Below are positions 11,699 to 22,581 of a stretch of DNA of 64,000 nt, one piece after another (the first letter of the stretch is position 1; each line of letters opens with the position of its first letter). The notes beneath the pieces were generated by a model that saw nothing but the letters and a program-made list of their open reading frames with translations, ran no database searches and was not told the origin of the DNA. The translations under genes were made by a program, and so were the position numbers. The DNA is taken from assembly GCA_945862045.1 (NCBI GenBank), contig CAMAWR010000001.1, positions 55,078-119,077 of the forward strand. The letters are read 5' to 3'. Source of the stretch: Bifidobacterium breve (GTDB taxonomy: Bacteria > Actinomycetota > Acidimicrobiia > Acidimicrobiales > Ilumatobacteraceae).

Positions 11699-13618
11699 CT
11701 ATGGGAACACCAGATTCACGGCACTGCCCTTCACGAGCACGTCGTCAGCCTTGAGCGTCTTGCCGTCTTGGGTGACCGAACGAACTCGACTTGAAGTGCG
11801 GCCGCTCGTGGTGCCTACGACCAGTCCAGCCTCGGTTAATTTCTTTTGTGCATCAGCCAAGTACAACCCGACGACCGATGGAAGCTTGAGCGTCTCGGGC
11901 CCTTTGGAAAGCGAATAGGCAACGACGCCATTGCGGGCCAACTGTGCAGCGATTTGTGGTTCTTGTGAGGCGATAAGACCCACTGCAATCTCGCTACTGA
12001 ACACATCGTCGTTACGTTGGGCAACCAGTTGGACGACCGCCAGTTCACTCAACGCATCAGTCTCGTTACGACCAATCAGATTCGGCACCGTACGTAAAAC
12101 CGGTCCGCCCGATACTGCGATCGCCACCTGTGTGCCCTTTAGTACTTCGCTTCCCGCCAACAGGTTCGGCTGTTCGGTGACGATCCACGACACCACGCGA
12201 CCTGCCGGAACAAAGTCGTCATCACGCACGGTTTCGGCCACCACCAGACCCTGCGCCTCGAGCAGTGCCACTGCTTCGGCAATCGTCAAGCCCGTCACGT
12301 CAGGTACCACCGCCAGTGTCGGGCCTTCCGAGACCACCAGCGTGAGGTCGCGCCCTTCGCGCAACAGCGTGCCTGCTGGCGGCAACGTGCGAATGATTCC
12401 ACCGATGGCCACCTCGTCGGAACGTTCGGCGGTAATCAGCACGTTCCAACCAAGTTGGGAAATGCTGTTGCGGGCCTCACCTTCGGCGACACCAACGAGT
12501 GCAGGTACGGCATAGGAGTTGACGGTCAATGTTTGCCATACGAGTAGCCCACTGATTACGACGGCAACGACGCCAGCCACCGACCACAGTCGGCGGTATC
12601 GCCTGCGTTCAGACGATGGCACCACGATGGCAACGTCGGCTATCTTTGGGGCGGCAACTTCGACGATCGGTTCGGGGGTTCGGGCCACCGGTTCAGCCAC
12701 CACCGCTTCGAGTTGTCGGGTGATCGTCTCGCGGAATGACTCGGTGACGAGTGGTGCGATCCGCTCGGGGGCGGGAAGTTTCGCCGCAAGTTGGGCGAGT
12801 GCCTGGCCGAGTTCAAGTGCCGACGAACGATCGCCGGGTTCGGGCCGCCCCACTTTTTCAATCGGCACTGCAATGGGCCCGATATCGGCAGAGACGGGCA
12901 GCAGTTTTCCGGCACGGTTGGCCAACGTGACGGCGAGCGAGTCGGCTGCGAATGGCACGTCACCCGTGATGATTTCCAAAAGCGTGAGGGCGAGCGCATA
13001 CATGTCGCTGGCAGATGTCGCCACCAATTCGATGCTGAATTCTGGTGCTGCATAGCGCGCCTGCTCGATACTCAGAGTCGCCGTTTCGGCGATGCCACGC
13101 TTGACACCGATACCCGCCAGCCGGGCGCGCGAGTCTCCCGAGACAAAAACATGGGCCGGTCGCACGTCACCATGCACGATTCCAAGCTGATGCAGATGAT
13201 GCAATGCCCGACAAAGGTCGAGACCGATGACCAGAGTTTGTGATGCGCTGAGACGTCGACCACGATCAAGCAGCTCGCGCAACGACACATCGGTGATGTG
13301 CTCGGTGACGACAAAAACGAAACGCTCACCGCCGAGCGTGGTCTCGCCCCAATCGACCGGGGCTACGAGGACTGGATGGCTGATACCCGCCACCGACAGC
13401 AGATGACGCTGGAATGCCTCGACGACGTCATCAGGCGCATTCGACTCACCGACTACGGCGATGGATTCAACCCTGAGCAGTCGCACGATGACGGGGCGGT
13501 CGCCTTGCACATCAACTGCAGCAAAAACACTGGTTGATTCAGCCCCACCCGGCAGGAGATCTGCGAGCCGATAGCGGGCGGCGACAATCGCTCCGGTCAG
13601 CTCACTACGTTCACTCAT
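11699..13618 (-). CDS. PASTA-domain membrane pseudokinase (PknB-like)
   Basis: 639 residues; ATG at 13618 is chosen for a GGAG 7 nt upstream. The cytoplasmic kinase-like domain (about 15-225) is followed by a linker, one transmembrane helix (about 345-365) and four extracellular PASTA repeats (from about 369 to the end). PknB-family proteins sense muropeptides through PASTA domains. Here key catalytic residues are lost: the VAIK lysine is Arg46, the HRDxKxxN loop reads HGDVRPAHV (149-157), and DFG is replaced by AGIG (168-171). Only the catalytic-loop Asp and the APE motif survive. It is probably a non-phosphorylating scaffold or sensor for cell-wall synthesis. Confidence 0.85.
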   Translation of the reverse strand: MSERSELTGAIVAARYRLADLLPGGAESTSVFAAVDVQGDRPVIVRLLRVESIAVVGESNAPDDVVEAFQRHLLSVAGISHPVLVAPVDWGETTLGGERFVFVVTEHITDVSLRELLDRGRRLSASQTLVIGLDLCRALHHLHQLGIVHGDVRPAHVFVSGDSRARLAGIGVKRGIAETATLSIEQARYAAPEFSIELVATSASDMYALALTLLEIITGDVPFAADSLAVTLANRAGKLLPVSADIGPIAVPIEKVGRPEPGDRSSALELGQALAQLAAKLPAPERIAPLVTESFRETITRQLEAVVAEPVARTPEPIVEVAAPKIADVAIVVPSSERRRYRRLWSVAGVVAVVISGLLVWQTLTVNSYAVPALVGVAEGEARNSISQLGWNVLITAERSDEVAIGGIIRTLPPAGTLLREGRDLTLVVSEGPTLAVVPDVTGLTIAEAVALLEAQGLVVAETVRDDDFVPAGRVVSWIVTEQPNLLAGSEVLKGTQVAIAVSGGPVLRTVPNLIGRNETDALSELAVVQLVAQRNDDVFSSEIAVGLIASQEPQIAAQLARNGVVAYSLSKGPETLKLPSVVGLYLADAQKKLTEAGLVVGTTSGRTSSRVRSVTQDGKTLKADDVLVKGSAVNLVFP

Positions 13619-13731
13619 TGACCGCTCCAAACTACCCGTGTTCCCGCCACCAACGTTGCTGGCCGTGTTGCTGCCACGTGCGTCACATCGCGATGCCGTG
13701 CTTCAGCGCGCTCACCAGCGAGAATGGAGCA

Positions 13732-14211
13732 ATGGCCCGCCGTATCGACCGCACTCGCCTGTTCATCAGTTTTGGTTTGGCGTTGGGTCTCGTGCTCATC
13801 GCCTTTGGTTTCCGCAGCGGCATCACGGGCGAGGATGCGCGACTGACACCACAAGCCATCGAGCGCATGTCGCCAGCCGATGGTGATCGCGTGCTGCGCC
13901 AGGCACAAATCATCATCGACTTTGCGAGCGGCTACACCGCGACTCTCAACATCGATGGCATCGACCTGCCGGTCACCCGCCTCGATGAATTGTCGGCCGC
14001 CACCGGCCAACCTGCACCCGGTGCACAAGTCGAACTGCCGGCAACTGCGGTGTTCGACCCGGGCAACAACGTGCTCAGTTTTCAGCCCCAGGCCAGTGCG
14101 CTCATCACCTCATTCACCCAGGGTGAGCATGTGGCAATCGTGACCTACTGGAAAATCTTGGACGGGCAAGACAAGGCTCGCTCGTACACCTGGCGGTTCC
14201 TGACCGACTGA
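13732..14211 (+). CDS. Membrane-anchored protein of unknown function
   Basis: 159 residues. Basic N-terminus (MARRIDRTR) then one hydrophobic helix (about residues 10-27), so it is either an anchor or an uncleaved signal. The exported part (about 30-159) looks beta-rich, with motifs SPADGDRVLRQAQIIIDF, YTATLNIDGIDLP and a C-terminal VTYWKILDGQDKARSYTWRF, suggestive of an Ig-like or CopC-like fold. GGAG lies 4-5 nt before the ATG. It diverges from the PASTA pseudokinase and converges on ligA. I do not recognise a named family. Confidence 0.65.
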   Translation: MARRIDRTRLFISFGLALGLVLIAFGFRSGITGEDARLTPQAIERMSPADGDRVLRQAQIIIDFASGYTATLNIDGIDLPVTRLDELSAATGQPAPGAQVELPATAVFDPGNNVLSFQPQASALITSFTQGEHVAIVTYWKILDGQDKARSYTWRFLTD

Positions 14212-14227
14212 ATGTGCCAGCCGGCGG

Positions 14228-16291
<2,064 letters not shown>

Positions 16292-16329
16292 TTACCGTTC
16301 GGGCGTCGCATGATTCGTAGAATGAGCGA

Positions 16330-17187
16330 GTGACCAACGTGGTACGGGCAGCCTGGCTGGCAGTTGCCGCACTTCCCAGTGCCTTGCAATCAGGTGGCGC
16401 ATCGGTGCTCTCGCCCTTCCTGGTATGGGCCGCGTGGGCGTTCGTCGCTGTGGCGGTTCTCGTGCCGCATCCGCTGTCACTGTCGACGGTTCGTTTTGTT
16501 GCCCCCCTCCTGGTCATGCACGGTGGCTGGTTGATCATCACCGAGCCCCGCGGCAGTGACATCACCGACGCAGAGCGTTGGGGATCGGTCGGTGGTTTTT
16601 TCGTGATGCTTACCGTTGCCATTGCGACCTACGCCGCAACGTACGGCGTGGCACACGCACAGGCGGCGGCGTACGGCCACGAGCGTCGACACCTCCTGCG
16701 TCCACCTATTTCTGTGATCTTGCCGCTCGTCGTGGTGTGGTTGGCAGTGGCAACCAGTGCTGCAGTTGCCGTTCATGCAACATCATTGGTCGTTGCCGCA
16801 ATCGCCACCGCGATCTTTGCTGCACTCACTGCATTTGCCCTGCGGCGTGCGATGGTGCTGGCGCGACGCTGGCTCGTCTTCGTGCCGGCGGGCATCGCCG
16901 TGCATGACCCGTTGATGTTGCGCGACACTTTCATGGTGCGCAGCCAGTTCGTGCGCGCGCTCCACGTTGCCCCACACGGTACGGAAGCGTTCGACACCAC
17001 GGGCACCACATGGGGTGTGGCCATCGAGTTGGTGCTGAGTCACCCGCACGATGTGTCGTTGTCGGAGTTTGGCGCACGCATCGGTCGCACCCTTGATCGC
17101 GTGCATGTCACTGCGCTGTTGGTGGCACCATCGCACCCAGGTCGCGCCTTAGCGAACGATGCCGCCGGCGAGCACCGCACGGTCTGA
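16330..17187 (+). CDS. Membrane protein of unknown function
   Basis: 285 residues from a GTG. Six hydrophobic stretches lie in the first 190 residues (about 7-25, 28-46, 55-70, 85-105, 128-146, 148-170). A soluble C-terminal part of about 95 residues follows (RWLVFVPAGIAVHDPLMLRD onward), resembling a PH-like domain. The last 15 codons lie inside a 54-bp repeat shared with the end of mnmA. This shows that the C-terminus (GRALANDAAGEHRTV) was originally encoded antisense to the mnmA 3' end, before the segment 17194-18081 separated the two genes. Confidence 0.7.
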   Translation: MTNVVRAAWLAVAALPSALQSGGASVLSPFLVWAAWAFVAVAVLVPHPLSLSTVRFVAPLLVMHGGWLIITEPRGSDITDAERWGSVGGFFVMLTVAIATYAATYGVAHAQAAAYGHERRHLLRPPISVILPLVVVWLAVATSAAVAVHATSLVVAAIATAIFAALTAFALRRAMVLARRWLVFVPAGIAVHDPLMLRDTFMVRSQFVRALHVAPHGTEAFDTTGTTWGVAIELVLSHPHDVSLSEFGARIGRTLDRVHVTALLVAPSHPGRALANDAAGEHRTV

Positions 17188-17193
17188 CGGGTC
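17140..17193 (+). repeat. 54-bp direct repeat, left copy
   Basis: Identical over 54 bases to 18082-18135 (offset 942). It begins GGTCGCGCCTTAGCG and ends TGACGGGTC. It contains the 3' end and stop of the membrane-protein gene (TGA 17185-17187) and a redundant copy of the mnmA 3' end. Its last two bases are part of the stop codon of the inserted gene. Confidence 0.95.
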
Positions 17194-18010
17194 AGAGCGC
17201 ACGAAAGTCGGGACGCAAGGACTTGGCACGCCAGTCACGACCCAGACAAAACTCAATCTGACGGCGATTCCACACACCGAGTGGCTCTTCAGTCATTTCA
17301 AAATAATGAACGTCACCTTCTTCATCGTGCTCATGTCGCCACTCACGTTGTAAGTTCGCCTTGAGAAATCTGGCATTCGCCGTCCGGCCGTCCGTCAATA
17401 TGAGCGTGCCGGGCAACAAGAAGTGTTCGATCTTGAGGATGTCGCAGGCCATGGGCAGACGATCCGGGTGGCGGGTTGAGATTCCATTGACCGCACCTAC
17501 GGCACTGTCTTGGCTCGGGCCATCCAGATAGATGAAGTCTGGGCACACGTTGGGCAATGACTCATACTCCGTGCAGATTCGCGAATTGAAAGTTGTCATC
17601 TGCACGGCCGCAAGATGGAATGAAACACGAGAGCTCATTTCTTGGCTCAAGCGGCCACGCGTCAGGTCCAGGTACTGCTGCATGTCATCGACGACGTGCA
17701 GACGAAACGGGTCGGTACGACGGAGGGTCTCCCGCACGAGAGCCCCGTCTTGTTGCTCGTTCAGCGCCAATGCGTGGGCCATCACGACGGTTGAAAAGCC
17801 ACAGCCAAATTCAAGAACAGCCGTGATGTGACGCAATCTGATCAGTGCAAAGAGACGGCTGAGATCAGCCCACTCGGGCTGAAACGGCTGATTATTCGCC
17901 GGGTCAACCGACTCAAACGCCGATTTTTCCAAAGATACTTCGCTCTCAGGAAAAAGGCCGGTGAGGCCATGCTGGCGGGCGAATTCACCCGCTCGTGCGC
18001 TGCTATTCAC
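17192..18010 (-). CDS. SAM-dependent methyltransferase-like protein, inserted gene
   Basis: 272 residues from a GTG. A glycine-rich SAM-binding motif (AVLEFGCGFSTVVMAHAL, about 64-81) and an acidic post-motif segment (PDFIYLDGPSQDSA, about 156-169, then ILTDGR) support a class I Rossmann methyltransferase; its target is unknown. The frame is open upstream of the GTG through the repeat junction, with no good ribosome binding site, so the 5' end may have been lost or altered when the segment arrived. It is the only gene in the segment bracketed by 54-bp direct repeats. Confidence 0.65.
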   Translation of the reverse strand: MNSSARAGEFARQHGLTGLFPESEVSLEKSAFESVDPANNQPFQPEWADLSRLFALIRLRHITAVLEFGCGFSTVVMAHALALNEQQDGALVRETLRRTDPFRLHVVDDMQQYLDLTRGRLSQEMSSRVSFHLAAVQMTTFNSRICTEYESLPNVCPDFIYLDGPSQDSAVGAVNGISTRHPDRLPMACDILKIEHFLLPGTLILTDGRTANARFLKANLQREWRHEHDEEGDVHYFEMTEEPLGVWNRRQIEFCLGRDWRAKSLRPDFRAL

Positions 18011-18081
18011 AATGCCAACTTTACTCGGCTGCAGTGCAACGGTCGCATAGCAACGGTCATACAGCCCTTGACCGGTGCCCC
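17194..18081. mobile_element. 888-bp insertion between 54-bp direct repeats
   Basis: The segment separates two copies of a 54-bp sequence that spans the 3' end of mnmA and the 3' end of the convergent membrane-protein gene. Removing the segment with one repeat copy restores two convergent genes overlapping by 39 bases. It carries one methyltransferase-like gene and no transposase or integrase. Duplication of the target suggests integration, or gain by recombination, at the mnmA 3' end; the mechanism is unknown. Confidence 0.6.
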
Positions 18082-18135
18082 GGTCGCGCCTTAGCGAACG
18101 ATGCCGCCGGCGAGCACCGCACGGTCTGACGGGTC
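18082..18135 (+). repeat. 54-bp direct repeat, right copy
   Basis: Second perfect copy of the sequence at 17140-17193. This copy holds the functional mnmA 3' end (stop complement TTA at 18091-18093). Flanking bases differ on both sides (A versus C before, A versus G after), which defines the repeat limits. Confidence 0.95.
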
Positions 18136-19143
18136 GTACAACACCACGCTTTGACCTGGTGCGGTGCGACGTTGGGGTGTTCGCCAGCGCAACAAGACCG
18201 AATCAGCACCTACTTCATCCAGCAGGGCTGGTTGGGTTGCGCCGTGGGCGCTGGTTTGCACCATGACCTCGCTACCCAATGGAAGTGGTTCGTGACTCCA
18301 CATCACGCGGTCGGCATGCAACTCGGCACGCTCCAAACGTGCCTCGTCACCAACCACGATCGTGGCTGTGGCAACGTCGACATCGAGCACGAATTGCTTC
18401 GGTGCGCCACCCGGCAGTCGCAAACCGCGGCGCTGACCGACGGTCACCAACTCCACGGCATCAACCGAACCAAGTTCGGTACCCGTTTCATCGACGACGC
18501 GTGCAGCACGGAACGGAATGCGGTGACCAAGGAACGTTTCACGACCGCCAGTTTTGCTGATGAAGCACACGTCCTGGCTGTCGGGCTTGGTGGCGGTACG
18601 CAGGCCCAGCTCACTCGCCCGCTCCCGCACCTGTGCCTTCGTCAAATGCCCAACTGGAAACAATGTGTATGCCAGTTCTTTCTGATCGAGCATGTGCACG
18701 ACATAACTCTGATCTTTGGCGGTGTCCGCTCCGCGAATCACGCGCCACACACCCGACGGCTGGCGCTCGATACGGGCATGATGACCAGTTGCAACAGCGT
18801 CGAAACCAAGCAGGCGTGCACGCCGCGAAAGTCGATCAAACTTGAGATGACGATTGCACTCGATACATGGGTTGGGTGTGGTGCCGGTGCGGTGTGCATC
18901 CACGTATGGATTCACCACATGTGCGTCGAAGTCATCAGAAAAATTGAACACCAAGTGATCGATACGCAACTGCTGGGCCACACGACGCGCATCGTCGACA
19001 TCACTCACCGAGCAGCAGCCAGTGTCACTTTCGCCACCCCAGAGACGCATCGTGACGCCGACGACATCGTGACCCTCACGGCGCAACTCGGCCGCGGCAA
19101 CTGACGAGTCAACACCACCAGACATCGCAACGAGCACTTTCAT
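18091..19143 (-). CDS. mnmA: tRNA-specific 2-thiouridylase
   Basis: 350 residues. It adds the 2-thio group to U34 of Lys, Glu and Gln tRNAs, taking sulfur relayed from a cysteine desulfurase. PP-loop SGGVDSSVAAAEL near residue 8, catalytic cysteine in PNPCIECN (about 100) and the persulfide cysteine in SQDVCFIS (about 195) are all present. A beta-barrel C-terminal domain follows. It lies 11 bases downstream of a cysteine desulfurase gene on the same strand, the natural sulfur donor. Its 3' end is inside the right 54-bp repeat. Confidence 0.95.
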   Translation of the reverse strand: MKVLVAMSGGVDSSVAAAELRREGHDVVGVTMRLWGGESDTGCCSVSDVDDARRVAQQLRIDHLVFNFSDDFDAHVVNPYVDAHRTGTTPNPCIECNRHLKFDRLSRRARLLGFDAVATGHHARIERQPSGVWRVIRGADTAKDQSYVVHMLDQKELAYTLFPVGHLTKAQVRERASELGLRTATKPDSQDVCFISKTGGRETFLGHRIPFRAARVVDETGTELGSVDAVELVTVGQRRGLRLPGGAPKQFVLDVDVATATIVVGDEARLERAELHADRVMWSHEPLPLGSEVMVQTSAHGATQPALLDEVGADSVLLRWRTPQRRTAPGQSVVLYDPSDRAVLAGGIVR

Positions 19144-19154
19144 ATATGTGAAGG

Positions 19155-20315
19155 CTATTGCTGGCGGCGCAGACGCTTGACGCTGCGCACCACGGCAAGT
19201 ACGGCGGTCTGGACATCTTGTTCGGTAGTCGTATGCCCGAGACTCAAACGCAGGGCACCCTTGACGAAACGCGGGTCAATGCCCATCGCCCCCAGCACGT
19301 GTGAGGGCTCCATCGCACCACTCGCACACGCCGATGCTGCCGATGCACACACACCTGCTTCATCCAACAAAAACAAGAGTGCCTCACTCTCCACGTCGGC
19401 AATGCACAGGTGGGCAACACCCGGCACGGTTGCAGCCGACGGCACGGTTTCAATCACATCAGCAAGTTGACTCATGATGCCCGATACCAACGACTGTTTG
19501 AGGTGGCCCACGCGCACGACTTGCGTGGCCCGCGCATCGGCAGTGGCGCGCAGTGCTGCCGCGCTCGCCACGATGCCCGCCACGTTTGAAGTGCCACTAC
19601 GACGATCACGTTCTTGTCCACCACCCATGATCAGTGGCTCAAGCGTCGTGCCCGCCTTCACGACCATGATGCCCATGCCTTTTGGTCCACCGAATTTATG
19701 TGCGGAGAACGACGCCACATCAGTCACCATCACGATGTCGCGCACATCCAGCCAACAGACGGCCTGCACGGCATCAGTGTGCAGCACTGCACCCTTTGCC
19801 GATGCCCGTACCACCCGCGCGACGTCCCGCATGGCAGTGATGGTGCCGACCTCATTGTTGACCGCCATCACCGAAACGACCGCGACGCGTTCACCGCGGG
19901 CTGCGACATTATCGAGTGTCTGTTGCAACGCCGCGATGTCGATGACACCTCCGCGATCGACTGCCACCACTTCGCCACCCAAGTGCTCGACACAATGCAA
20001 GACAGCGTGATGCTCGGCAGCGCTGCACACCGCAACACCCCCGTGACGACGCACCGCACCAAAAATTGCGGCATTGTCACCCTCGGTACCGCCGCTCGTG
20101 AACACCACCTCCCCGGGCGCACAACCGAGCACATCGGCAATGTCGTCGCGGGCCTCGTCGATCGCCGTTCGAGCCGAACGCGAAAACCGATGGCTCCCGG
20201 ACGGGTTGGCAAATTCGTCACTCAGGAACGGCGCCATCGCGGTGATCGCTTCCCTGCACATCGGCGTGGTGGCCGCATGGTCGAGGTAGGCGAGGCGCCC
20301 ACGCTCGCTGTTCAT
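19155..20315 (-). CDS. Cysteine desulfurase, NifS/IscS family
   Basis: 386 residues from ATG 20315 (MNSERGRLAYLDHAATTPM); the frame is open a further 10 codons upstream. It is a PLP enzyme that moves sulfur from cysteine to a protein persulfide. The PLP lysine lies in SFSAHKFGGPKG, the His/Asp region in NNEVGTI and HTDAVQAV, and the catalytic cysteine in SAASACASGAMEPSHVL. Pairing with mnmA just downstream indicates a role in tRNA thiolation. An NFU-type iron-sulfur carrier lies 3.2 kb away, so a role in Fe-S assembly is also possible. Confidence 0.92.
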   Translation of the reverse strand: MNSERGRLAYLDHAATTPMCREAITAMAPFLSDEFANPSGSHRFSRSARTAIDEARDDIADVLGCAPGEVVFTSGGTEGDNAAIFGAVRRHGGVAVCSAAEHHAVLHCVEHLGGEVVAVDRGGVIDIAALQQTLDNVAARGERVAVVSVMAVNNEVGTITAMRDVARVVRASAKGAVLHTDAVQAVCWLDVRDIVMVTDVASFSAHKFGGPKGMGIMVVKAGTTLEPLIMGGGQERDRRSGTSNVAGIVASAAALRATADARATQVVRVGHLKQSLVSGIMSQLADVIETVPSAATVPGVAHLCIADVESEALLFLLDEAGVCASAASACASGAMEPSHVLGAMGIDPRFVKGALRLSLGHTTTEQDVQTAVLAVVRSVKRLRRQQ

Positions 20316-20369
20316 GTCGCCGAGGCTACTTCGCGTTCGTGGCACAAAGTTCGTGGTCTACTGAGTGTG

Positions 20370-21104
20370 ATGACTTTGACACCTACCTACGGTGCGGCAT
20401 TTGCCGATGTGTATGACGACTGGTACGCCAACTCCGACGACCTCACCGCGGTGGCGGCTCTGCTCTGTGCGCACGAACCAAACAGCGTGCTCGAACTCGG
20501 TGTCGGTACTGGGCGTGTGGCACTCGCCCTCGCGAACCTTGTCGTACCGGCGGGCGGTCGTGTCGTTGGTGTGGATGAGTCGCCGGAGATGCTCGCCTGT
20601 CTGGCCGACAAAGACCCTCAGCGCCGCGTGACTGCGGTGCTCGGTGACATGGTGGACAACCAGCCCAACGAGGCCTTTGACCTCATCTTCATTTCCTACA
20701 ACACCCTGTTCAACGTGGCCGATCGTGACAAACAGGCGCAATGTTTGGCGAATGCCGCGACACGCTTGTCGTCGACGGGCCGATTGGTGATTGATGCCTG
20801 CATCATCGACCCCGGCGCACCAACGAGTGGCGTCACCGAAGAACGGCGCGGTGCCTGGCACGTGCACACGACCAGCAGCTTCGAAGTGGCCACGGGTATC
20901 ATCTCGGGTCTTACGATCAGCACCCACGACGACACCCGACGCGTACGACGACCGTGGCGAATCGCCTACCAGTCCCCCGTTTCACTCGATGGCACATGTG
21001 CCGCATCTGGTTTGCGACTCGTCGAGCGGTATGCCTCGTGGCACAAAACACCCTTCAGCGATGACGCGGTCCGCCACGTGAGTATCTACCGCAACCTACG
21101 CTGA
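20370..21104 (+). CDS. Class I SAM-dependent methyltransferase
   Basis: 244 residues from ATG 20370 (a GTG lies one codon upstream). Motif I VLELGVGTGRVALALA (about 40-55), motif II GVDESPEMLACL, and FDLIFISYNTLFNVADR (motif IV region) give a complete SAM-binding fold close to small-molecule methyltransferases such as the UbiE/Methyltransf_25 group. The substrate is not predictable. It diverges from the cysteine desulfurase and is followed 5 bases later by an SRPBCC gene. Confidence 0.82.
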   Translation: MTLTPTYGAAFADVYDDWYANSDDLTAVAALLCAHEPNSVLELGVGTGRVALALANLVVPAGGRVVGVDESPEMLACLADKDPQRRVTAVLGDMVDNQPNEAFDLIFISYNTLFNVADRDKQAQCLANAATRLSSTGRLVIDACIIDPGAPTSGVTEERRGAWHVHTTSSFEVATGIISGLTISTHDDTRRVRRPWRIAYQSPVSLDGTCAASGLRLVERYASWHKTPFSDDAVRHVSIYRNLR

Positions 21105-21109
21105 CGTGC

Positions 21110-21556
21110 ATGGGTGGCATCAAAGTTTCTCGTGATATCGCTGCATCCGTCGAACGTGTGTGGCAGGTGGTGGAACCCGTGGAACGACACATTGACTGGA
21201 TGGCCGATGCCGAATCGATTACCTTCATCGGCGATCAGCAGCGTGGTGTCGGTACCAAGTTTTTGTGCCTGACTAAGGTCGGCCCGATTCGTCTCACCGA
21301 CACCATGCGCATCACACAGTGGGCACCACAACGCGCAATGGGCGTCGAACATGTCGGCATTGTCACCGGTAGCGGTGTGTTCACGCTCGAATCACTCGGC
21401 GCAAACTCAACTCGCTTCGTCTGGGAAGAGACATTGCGCTTCCCGTGGTGGCTTGGCGGGCCACTTGGTGCACTCATCGGTGGAAAAATCGTTTTGGCCG
21501 CTATCTGGCGCGGTAACCTGCGGCGCCTCGCGACCCTATGCGAACCTACGCACTAA
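21110..21556 (+). CDS. SRPBCC-family (START-like) protein
   Basis: 148 residues. The opening IKVSRDIAASVERVWQVVEPVERHIDWM is the beta1-alpha1 signature of polyketide-cyclase/SRPBCC folds, and the long C-terminal helix (GALIGGKIVLAAIWRGNLRRLATLCE) closes the hydrophobic pocket. Members bind hydrophobic ligands; no catalytic role can be assigned. It is probably co-transcribed with the upstream methyltransferase. Its last 21 bases overlap the convergent azlD gene. Confidence 0.78.
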   Translation: MGGIKVSRDIAASVERVWQVVEPVERHIDWMADAESITFIGDQQRGVGTKFLCLTKVGPIRLTDTMRITQWAPQRAMGVEHVGIVTGSGVFTLESLGANSTRFVWEETLRFPWWLGGPLGALIGGKIVLAAIWRGNLRRLATLCEPTH

Positions 21557-21865
21557 CGCAGTTGCCACCATCGCTGCGACTACCACCACGATGAACGGTG
21601 CACGTCGCCACACGGCAATCAGCGCAACGACCAAACCCGCAGCGCGCGCATCGACGACGAAATCCTGGGCGCTGGTAAACGTGTCCTTGGCAACCAGTGC
21701 GGCGAGCAAACTCGCGGGGATGAGCGCCAAACAACGCTCGATCAGCGGTGGCGGCGTTCGACTACCCACGACCACGAACCCGAGCACCTTCAACGCATAG
21801 GCAGTCACCGACAGCACGATGATGAGCAACCACAGCTGACCGTTGCTCATCGACATCTCGGTCAT
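21536..21865 (-). CDS. azlD: AzlD-like branched-chain amino acid export subunit
   Basis: 109 residues starting MTEMSMSNGQLWLLIIVLSV, with four hydrophobic segments. AzlD is the small partner of AzlC in exporters of branched-chain amino acids and analogues. Its ATG overlaps the azlC stop (ATGA at 21862-21865), supporting the pair. Confidence 0.83.
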   Translation of the reverse strand: MTEMSMSNGQLWLLIIVLSVTAYALKVLGFVVVGSRTPPPLIERCLALIPASLLAALVAKDTFTSAQDFVVDARAAGLVVALIAVWRRAPFIVVVVAAMVATALVRRFA

Positions 21866-22581
21866 GGCCTCACCCCGAACAACACACCAACGACCGCGAC
21901 CAAGATCGGGATACCGATCGGCACGAACGGCGTGAGCGCCACCATCACGATGGCCCCCGTGATGGCTGCCAGTCGTCCACGGCGGGTCCGCAGATGTGGC
22001 GGCAACATGGCGGCAAATGCGGCAGGAAACGCAGCGTCGAAGCCGAGGGCTCGGGTGTCCAAGAGCGAGCCCGCCAATGCACCGATGAGCGTTCCAAGAT
22101 TCCATGTAACGAAGAGCGAAAGTGCGGTCACCCAAAATGCGGTGCGGGCCAGGCGCGGCTGAGGCTGTGCGGTGGACATCGCTGTGGTTTCGTCGATCAC
22201 GAACTGTGCCGCGACCAAACGATGCAGCAACGGCAACTTTCTGCCGCGCTCATCGTTCGTCAGGCGACCCGCAAGTGCCAAGCCATAGACGAAATTTCGT
22301 ACCGCCAGTAGTGCTGCCCCGCCGAATGCTGCACCGACCGACCCGCCAGCACCAACCACACTCATTGCCGAAAATTGTGAAGCGCCGGTGAAGGTAAAGA
22401 ACGAAAGGGCACAGGCCTGCCAAACATTGGCGCCAGCCGAGACTGCCGCCAAACCAAACGACAAGGCCGTGATACCGACTGCACCACCCAGGGTCAGGCT
22501 GGCTGTGACGACACGTTTGCGCTCGGCATCTGCCGCGTTACTGTCCGTGGAATCGGCTGCAGGCGACGGCGCGTCGCTCAC
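21862..22581 (-). CDS. azlC: AzlC-family branched-chain amino acid exporter
   Basis: 239 residues from a GTG overlapping the meaB stop (GTGA). About seven membrane segments; the family pattern includes SFFTFTGASQFSAM and AVRNFVYGLALAGRL near residue 100. It works with AzlD to export branched-chain amino acids. The order nfu-meaB-azlC-azlD on one strand with 2- to 4-base junctions indicates a single transcript, which links branched-chain amino acid or propionyl-CoA metabolism with the transporter. Confidence 0.87.
   Translation of the reverse strand: MSDAPSPAADSTDSNAADAERKRVVTASLTLGGAVGITALSFGLAAVSAGANVWQACALSFFTFTGASQFSAMSVVGAGGSVGAAFGGAALLAVRNFVYGLALAGRLTNDERGRKLPLLHRLVAAQFVIDETTAMSTAQPQPRLARTAFWVTALSLFVTWNLGTLIGALAGSLLDTRALGFDAAFPAAFAAMLPPHLRTRRGRLAAITGAIVMVALTPFVPIGIPILVAVVGVLFGVRP

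Noticed and set aside
10821..11918. 365-codon plus-strand frame opposite the MFS gene
   Set aside because: Low-complexity Ser/Thr/Pro shadow of a membrane-protein gene spanning the junction of two genes.
17194..18081. Insertion sequence or integron cassette
   Set aside because: No transposase, integrase, terminal inverted repeat or attC-like fold was seen; only the direct repeats are supported.
18151..19104. 317-codon plus-strand frame opposite mnmA
   Set aside because: Shadow of mnmA, which has intact catalytic motifs.
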